Source: Xiphophorus maculatus
Taxonomy: Eukaryota > Chordata > Actinopteri > Cyprinodontiformes > Poeciliidae
Length of the DNA stretch: 64,000 bases
Direction: 5' to 3'
Assembly (NCBI RefSeq): GCF_002775205.1
Contig: NC_036461.1
Location: forward strand, 8,593,015-8,657,014
The notes beneath the pieces were generated by a model. It searched no databases. It saw only the letters and a list, made by a program, of their open reading frames with translations, and was not told the DNA's origin. The position numbers and the translations under genes were made by a program. Shown here piece by piece: positions 58,101-64,000 of the stretch (position 1 is its first letter; every line of letters starts with the position of its first letter).

Positions 58101-61100
58101 TGCAAGAGTTTTCCCACATTTTGCTCCATAAAGTTCTAAGAAAGAATATTCTCTAAAGCTTAGACAAAAAGCAATAACTTATTCAGACCCAAAGCTCCAT
58201 CATTTCACCAGCATTTAACAAAACCAAAACAATTTTTGGGCTGGTCTCAGTAAATCTTTCCTTCCAACCACTTATCACAAGTTGCAAACCAACTACCATT
58301 AGTGGTTTTACTGTGGGGTATATCCCCCTACTTTATGGCAAGTTGAAAAAAAGTAAAAGCAGTGCAGCAGCATATTACTGCAGAATGATGGGTTTTGTCA
58401 CCATAGTCACCATCCAGGAGAGGATTAACCTTGTGCAAACACTTTTCACGCCCTCATGTTTGACTCTACTGGGGTTGGAGTGACATTAACTTAAAATTAT
58501 AACTCATTATGCTGCTTTTGGGTTGTGAATAAATATTGACTTACTCTGTAACGTTAACAAACATGTCATTTTTTATTTGTATTTCCCAGTTAGTGTTTGA
58601 CAAAAACAAATCCACACCAGAAATGTAATTTGGGTTCTTGGTCCCACAGAGCTCCATTAAGATGTAGACAGCTGTCCATCTTTGTGACAGCTGCTAACTT
58701 AGACCTCCAGCTTTTATGTTTTTAGCCTAACCTAATGAAATGCTGCAACTCCCACTCCAGCTATAAATAGAGAACAGAAAGGATGCGTTCAGTTTTTAGA
58801 CTTGCAGACCAAAGGCATAATGAGTCTTTCATTTAGGTTTGGGATGCCTGTTCTGATGCCCTGATCACGTTCGATAAAGAGGACCTGCTGGACGAGATGG
58901 CATACATTGTGGAGAATGACGTCGTTGTGGCTGCGATCACCAGACAGCTGGATGCAATGCCTGGTGAGTATAGGTTACAGTGGGAAAAATAAGTATAGAA
59001 AACATTAATATTTTTCCTATGTTGACTTTAAATTCACATATGTCTGTAAGAATCGACATTATTCACACATACAGAGGCAACAACACAAATAAGTCCAAAA
59101 TGAGAAAGAAGGTTGATACAGGGAGTAAATATTAAGCACATGAAGAAAATTAGGTGGAAAAAGGTAAAGAAAGCTGAAGCAGTTTTTCCATAAGAAGAAT
59201 ACCTAATGCAGTCAACCACCGTAGCTGCACAGCCTATGTTGAAGAAAAAGCCTGCTGGAGGTCTATTAAAGTTTTCTATAGAACATTTAGACAAATCAAC
59301 AAAATACTGGTAGAATAACTCCCCTGAAGAGGTTTTTACTATTAGTAAATGTAGTTAAAAAATAATAAGTCATCCACAGGAAGATGTCTTTTAATGTCCA
59401 CAGAGGTTGAAAGGTGGTTGTAATTGATTGATTATCCTCCCACTTCTTACTTGTCCCCTAGTCCTTATTCTATCCTCTCAGTCTTTAATTACTAAGTGTT
59501 TCTGTTACATATTGTAGTTGGCTTTTTGTGACTGTACTGTGATTACAATGGGAGTGATGGAAACTGAAGTCAAATTCCTTGTTTCTACCAACAGACTGCT
59601 TGATTCTGATTCTAATGGCCTAAATAAAGCTGTCTATAAATATCTTTCTTTTGGTTAAATATGAACCTGTAGGCAACAGAATATAAATTTTTAATAGACT
59701 TGTCTGGGCTATATCAAAATGAGAGTTGATCAACATTAAATAAAAGATGAGATGTCAAGTGTTCAGGGAATATTCTGGTGAAATGAGACCAAAACTGAAT
59801 TCTGCACACATTGTTTAGAGAAGGAATGACAGGGTACATCACCACAAAACCAACCAACAGAGGTTTGGAAATAGGGACATTATGGTCTGGGGTTGCAGTT
59901 TACAATAATGTACTCACAGACCTGTTGTAGTTGAGGAAAGATGAATGTAGACCTTTTTGATAAGACTTTGAAGATGAAACATGGGTGGAAGCTAAGCAGA
60001 GTCCCAAAACTAATGTCTAAGGAGACTAAGGAGAAAGTAAATCTGCTAGAATTACCTGACTTGAACCCAGTTTAAACACTAGGAATAACTAAAGCATACA
60101 AGAGGCTTCAAGAAGATTAAAACTTTCAAAACTTTTTTTTTTGTTTTTTTGTGGTAGAACGTGTCAAAATCACACCAGTAATGGATGAGACTAATTTCTC
60201 CAGGCAGGAAATGTCTGAAAGCTGACTAACAAAGTTTTTCCTAGTAAATACTTATTATGTCTCCTACTAAGTATTTAACCAATGTAGACATGTTTAGTGC
60301 CTTTTTTCCTGCAGTAAATGTGAATAAAACATGAAGTTCCACACAGTAGCAAGATTTTCTCTCCAGTTTGCTTAATGAGCGTTGATTTTGGCACCATCTG
60401 CATCCCTTCCTGTCCTCAGGTTTAATTTGTCTTCTTTCTCTATGAGTGTTTTTAGAGACAAGCTCCTGGAGCCATCCATGTTTTTCTTTCAAATTCAATT
60501 AAAACTCACATTTTGGGAGTTGCAGCATCTCTGCACCCTCTGAGGACACGTGCGTTGGTCCAGTGACCTATTTAAAGTTGCCATGTGCTCCTAAGCTCTG
60601 CCATCCCTCCCGACACACACAGTCACTTACAGTGTGTGGCTCTGTTGACATCTGAGCAAAAAAAAACAAAACTATCTGCTACGTGCTTGACAGTTTAAAT
60701 GACATATTTATAAACAGTTTTTAACATTTCACACCAAACGGCGGCCATGTGGTCGCGGCACGTTTTTTGCCTCATGTGCCTCGCATGTGTCCCTGCTCTC
60801 ATTTTAGCCGTCACAATGTTATGCTGAAGATGCAGTTACATGCAGAAAAAAAAGTGCGGTCCCCCCGCCAGCTGTTTTCAATGTAACCATGCGTTCCAAT
60901 CAGAGAAAACCCATATTTGACAACCGTGTAGCAGGAACCAGTAGCTACTCTGCGGATGGGTCCCGCTCCAAGTCAGCACGAGCCAGAATCCTTCCATGTG
61001 TGGGATGTCCAGATGCTGATATTTTGGGAAAAGTGGCAGCTTTAGTGTAAAAATCTAAGACGCTGGCAGCATTTCCAAAGTGCAGAGTGGCGTGCTTGTA

Positions 61101-63921
61101 GGTAAACACTATTAGTCAGTGTAATGTGGCAGGCCAAGGCCGTTAAGGAGATTGTCAAATGAAAAGCTTGCCAGTTACCACGTGCCAGCGAGGAAAACCA
61201 GTAGTGTTTTATGGGGTGGTTTATAGATCTTTCCCCACTTTGGCTGCAAGATAGCCATTCTTTCCTTTCATTTCCTTTCAATTTTTTTTACTTTTCAGTA
61301 GCAAATTACTGATTTAGTAAGACGATGCATTCATAAAGCCAATTTTACCCCTTTTGAAGTGAGAAACTCACATTTTGTAGCTGTATTTTCAGTAACAGTT
61401 TTCTTTTGGCTCCTTGTGTATATGCATATATATATATAAGTCACATGTTCTGTGTTCTTGTTCTTGTCAGAAAACGTGCAAGTTAAGTATAAGACTAAAG
61501 TTGTGAAGTACACATGGCCAATGCCTCATCACGCAGCCGAGTCCATCCCCTGGGTGAAGGTCACTTTGGCTAATGGACAAACTCTTCAAACAAAGCTGCT
61601 GGTATTTCAGACTGAACCATACAAACAATTACTATTCTTACGTCCTTTCCTTCTATGAGTTTTCTACTCTTCTTGTGTTTTTCAGATCGGTGCTGATGGG
61701 CCAAATTCAATGGTTAGACAGAAACTGGGAATACCCACAGTCAAGTGGAACTATGACCAGTCTGCTGTGGTTGCAGTGCTACATCTGTCAGAGGTATTAT
61801 TACTTTTTTAAGGTTTGATGTAATAGGCCAACATAAAGCTTCATAATAGTATAATACATGGTTTAAAGGGGACTTGTTATGCAAATTCACATTTTGCATG
61901 TTTTCATGCTTCCATTTGGTTCTCTACTGCTTCTAAAAAACAGCCCAAGTGCCTAAAAAAACAGGAAACCACTTTTTGGATGCATATATTTCTCTACTAT
62001 GATAATCATAAATAAAATCCAGTCCCATCCAGAGGTCATCTAATTAGTAAATAAAATCTACAACATTTCAAGCTCTTTAGCCCATCTTCTGAAAATTGCA
62101 AGAGTTTTTTTTTTCACAGTTTAGATAGGAGATCCAAACCCCTGGAAGGACGCCCAGTCAAAATCCAGAACTAAATTCAATTTAAAATTTGTGGCAAAAC
62201 TTGAAGTGCTTACAACAAACCTCAACTTTTAACATTGTTTGTGGTTACAACATCCTGAAATGTGTCAAAGTTCAGGCGTTATGAGTATTTTTGAAATGTA
62301 TCTTTAACATACATTGCAACAAAACTAATACTTTGGTTTATATGTTTCAGCCCACAGAGAACAATGTTGCATGGCAAAGGTTTCTCCCAACTGGACCCAT
62401 TGCTATGTTACCGGTAATCTTTCTAATTTTTCACAGTCGTAGTTATTTCTTGTAAACTATCCACCTGTTGCAGAAGTATTTGATGATGATGCTGTCTGTG
62501 TGTAGCTTTCTGACACAGAGAGCTCACTGGTGTGGTCAACCAGCCATCACCTTGCAGAGGAGCTGCTGGTGCTGGACGAGGAGAGCTTCGTCGACGCCAT
62601 CAACTCAGCCTTTGTGAGTCTGGAATAGATTATACTTTATTGATTACAAGGGGAAATTGCTAATTTGTTGACTCCATCCCAGGTGTTAAATATGTAAAAC
62701 TTCTAAAAATATATATTTATAGGTGTGATATTGTAATTTAAATATGACTAAATATAAAAATAAAGAATCAAAATAAAATTATAACAAACATTCACATGGA
62801 AATATGTTCATCTATAAATAAATCTATAAATTTGTCCAGAGAAAACTTAGACCTAACAGTCTCACTTCTGTTTTATTTACAGTCAGTATTTAGGTCAGTC
62901 AGTAAGATGTTGCAACATTTCTCTCTTTGCGTGCAAGGATTCTCCAAAAAAATTCAAGTTGACCTCTTTTTGAGTGACTCACACAAACATCTTTGTTGGA
63001 GTTTGGGCCAAAACCAAATAGAATAATAATAATAATTTCCCTGCAGGAATGATATACCTTTGTGTGTTTTTTCTGCGTTTGGGAGAACCTCCTTTTTCCC
63101 AAGGTGGCTATTTTTACTCGCCCTGCTGATGGATGGGGTCACCACGACTGAGTCACGCTTGGTTTTAAGCCTGGTTTGCTAATTAAACCTGTGGTCTTCC
63201 AGTGTCGACCATTACTGCATGGAATGTTTTTCAAACAGAGCTAATTCAACTGAATTGCCTGGCCGGCATCTTCTTTCAATTAGCCGAGCTCCTGAGGCCC
63301 TGCCAAACCAGTTAGTTAGGAAGGAGGGGGTGGGAGCTATTTTGCTGGCCTCAAGTTTTTTTTACTCCCTGTGTCAACTAGATTCTCTGTCCACTTATGA
63401 GAATATTGCCTGTTTTCTGTCTCTGTGTGAATATGTCTGTGACAGTGGAGCAATGAGAATCAGTCAGACCTAGTTGAGACAGCCGGCGCTTTGTTCCGGG
63501 GTGCCCTGTCAGCCATCATGCCATCAGCCGGCTCACCACGGCAGCTTCCACCAAGTGTGGCAGGGATCGGCCCGAAAAGCAGAGTCATGTTCCCGCTGGG
63601 AGTCGGTCACGCATCAGAGTACATCAGGCACAGAGTGGCGCTTATCGGGTAAGATGAGAACACTGCACATCACAGCTTCACACCCCCCAAAAATCTGCTT
63701 TTTAAAGGTACTGCCTGTTTTTAGCTTCTGTCTTGTATGAAAGCATGAAATATTGACTGTCTATGGAACAGCATAATGTCCATGATGGTATGTTTGTGTT
63801 TTCAGAGATGCAGCACATCGTGTCCATCCGCTGGCAGGTCAGGGAGTCAACTTGGGTTTCGGGGATGTGGCTTGTCTCACACATCTCTTGAGCCAGGCAG
63901 CTTTTAATGGGAAGGACCTGG
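52143..63921 (+). CDS. coq6: COQ6, flavin-dependent mono-oxygenase of ubiquinone synthesis (3' end cut by window)
   Basis: Mitochondrial inner-membrane-associated FAD mono-oxygenase that hydroxylates the benzoquinone ring (C5) in coenzyme Q synthesis. Exons: 52143-52344, 52544-52678, 54559-54617, 58837-58963, 61471-61601, 61686-61793, 62351-62413, 62506-62613, 63446-63648, 63806-63921. Phases are consistent and give 417 codons. Residues 1-47 are basic and hydroxylated, suiting a mitochondrial presequence. The ADP-binding motif is [12 protein letters not shown] (residues 49-60). The mid-protein motif is IGADGPNS (219-226), and the C-terminal FAD signature is [16 protein letters not shown] (379-394). 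[16 protein letters not shown] and the closing [11 protein letters not shown] match vertebrate COQ6. The start has an in-frame stop (52119-52121) just upstream. About 50-60 C-terminal residues should follow the GTCAGT donor at 63922, beyond the window. All key residues seen are intact. Confidence 0.96.
52679..54558. other. COQ6 intron 2 with a possible RTE-like scrap
   Basis: No exon is missing here by phase. At about 53520-53650, GC-richer text (CCAGCTCATTCTGGGGAGTC) resembles the 5' part of fish RTE-type LINEs, but only over some tens of bases. The rest is AT-rich and featureless. Confidence 0.35.
55080..55970 (+). mobile_element. Tc1/mariner relic, family A, in COQ6 intron 3
   Basis: Follows the family order: AATTGTGAAGAGGAGAGAAA, GGTGTGGTGTGCATTTGTTT, AATCTCAGTATAAATCCAGC, GAACAAACAGCAACATGAAG, ATATCCCAAGCTTTGAAAAT, then GGTGGTAGGAGAATGATACT and the catalytic-domain rear part up to about 55800. 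The frame is broken. The right end is rearranged by the palindrome cluster at 55816-55869. Confidence 0.78.
55816..55869. repeat. Chain of overlapping inverted repeats in COQ6 intron 3
   Basis: TGTTACAG/CTGTAACA (55820-55827, 55853-55860), CATAGTAACA/TGTTACTATG (55829-55838, 55842-55851), TATGTTAC/GTAACATA (55840-55847, 55855-55862) and TATGTGTTA/TAACACATA (55816-55824, 55861-55869) interlock at the end of a Tc1 relic. Confidence 0.85.
55975..58836. other. COQ6 intron 3, remainder
   Basis: Mostly AT-rich. A hairpin GTGTCATTTCA/TGAAATGACAC lies at 56766-56805, and a GC-rich hairpin GGCTGC-GGGC-GCAGCC at about 57790-57805 stands out. No exon is required here: the flanking COQ6 exons join in phase 0. 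Confidence 0.4.
58978..60275 (+). mobile_element. Tc1-like relic, family D, in COQ6 intron 4
   Basis: Ends are GGGAAAAATAAGTATAGAAA (58981) and, inverted, CCTAGTAAATACTTATTATG (60240). Between them are AAATGAGACCAAAACTGAAT (the DEtT region), GGGACATTATGGTCTGGGGT, CACAGACCTGTTGTAG and TTACCTGACTTGAACCCAGT, in the order of a Tc1 transposase. An unrelated stretch is inserted at about 59320-59650. The coding frame is not open. Confidence 0.7.
60280..61470. other. COQ6 intron 4, repeat-free part
   Basis: Sequence from about 60500 to 61280 is GC-richer and shows no transposon marks; it includes TGTGGTCGCGGCACG. It carries no splice-bounded open segment that I can support. A short (TA)n lies at 61424-61437. 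Confidence 0.35.
61860..61985. repeat. Dispersed fish MITE-like element
   Basis: GTTTAAAGGGGACTTGTTAT, GCAAATTCACATTTTGCATG, CTTCCATTTGGTTCTCTACT and GCCCAAGTGCCT form the leading part of a short repeat commonly scattered in teleosts. Termini were not resolved. It lies directly before a Tc1 fragment. Confidence 0.4.
61990..62290 (+). mobile_element. Tc1/mariner family A, internally deleted copy
   Basis: CAGTCCCATCCAGAGGTCAT and CTAATTAGTAAATAAAATCT (leader) are followed by CTGAAAATTGCAAGAG and then directly by GCCCAGTCAAAATCCAGAAC and TTTGTGGCAAAACTTGAAGT (C-terminal region). About 700 bases of transposase have been lost between them. It lies in a COQ6 intron. Confidence 0.6.
62614..63445. 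other. COQ6 intron 8
   Basis: No missing exon: flanking exons join in phase 0. A short (AAT)n run lies at 63021-63038. The final 400 bases are moderately GC-rich without repeat signatures. Confidence 0.4.
63806..63921 (+). CDS. coq6: COQ6 exon with C-terminal FAD-binding signature; last exon in window
   Basis: This exon completes G379-D380 across the splice and carries [14 protein letters not shown], the signature of the UbiH/COQ6 hydroxylase family that contacts the FAD ribityl and pyrophosphate. It ends in phase 1 at CTG G with a GTCAGT donor. The remaining 78 bases of the window are intron, so the gene is truncated by the window edge, not by mutation. Confidence 0.94.
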
Positions 63922-64000
63922 GTCAGTGAGAACTTTAAACGGACAACAAGTGGTTTGCTCTGAGCTCTTTTCCATGGCCGCTGTTCCAACACAACGTGTA

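Noticed and set aside
1..64000. A new multigene biological system
   Set aside because: Every supported coding exon belongs to one of four well-known vertebrate genes. The remaining sequence is transposon debris or unassigned non-coding DNA, so no new system can be claimed.

Overview
This is a vertebrate nuclear window, most likely from a teleost fish. The genes have many small exons with GT-AG introns. The introns and spacers are AT-rich and crowded with decayed Tc1/mariner, hAT, L2/CR1-type LINE, tRNA-SINE and LTR-retrotransposon remnants of fish type. The encoded proteins read as fish orthologues of human genes. No prokaryotic, CRISPR, rRNA or tRNA features were seen.

Four protein-coding genes can be built exon by exon with consistent splice phases. 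(1) TMEM63C, plus strand, 4610-23488: an OSCA/TMEM63 mechanosensitive channel whose first coding exon (about 50 residues) was not found and probably lies upstream. (2) NGB (neuroglobin), minus strand, 38220-34908: four exons with the classic globin intron positions, 159 aa, complete. It is convergent with TMEM63C. (3) FAM161B, minus strand, 50528-43248: eight coding exons, 533 aa, a FAM161-family cilium/centrosome protein. (4) COQ6, plus strand, 52143 to beyond the right edge: a mitochondrial flavin mono-oxygenase of ubiquinone synthesis, ten exons visible, C-terminal exons cut off by the window. FAM161B and COQ6 are head to head and share a compact CpG-containing promoter interval of about 1.6 kb, as in human. 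It carries an RFX X-box on the FAM161B side and CCAAT, CRE-like and ETS motifs on the COQ6 side.

Layout: 1-4609 intron/upstream sequence of TMEM63C with one Tc1 relic; 4610-23488 TMEM63C, with a Gmr1-like LTR element (SCAN-type gag) in its largest intron and a hAT element nested in a Tc1 relic in another; 23489-34907 spacer with a long foldback element, Tc1 and LINE scraps and a degenerate minisatellite; 34908-38220 NGB; 38221-43247 spacer with a Sleeping-Beauty-type Tc1 relic; 43248-50528 FAM161B with an antisense L2/CR1-type LINE in an intron; 50529-52142 bidirectional promoter; 52143-64000 COQ6.

I did not find a new multigene system. The most unusual sequence signal is a recurrent one: at least six loci contain chains of short overlapping inverted repeats that share arms (up to five linked palindromes in 88 bp). 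This is the footprint expected of serial template switching during replication. In at least three cases they lie inside or at the end of decayed transposons whose undisturbed family sequence can serve as the ancestral reference.
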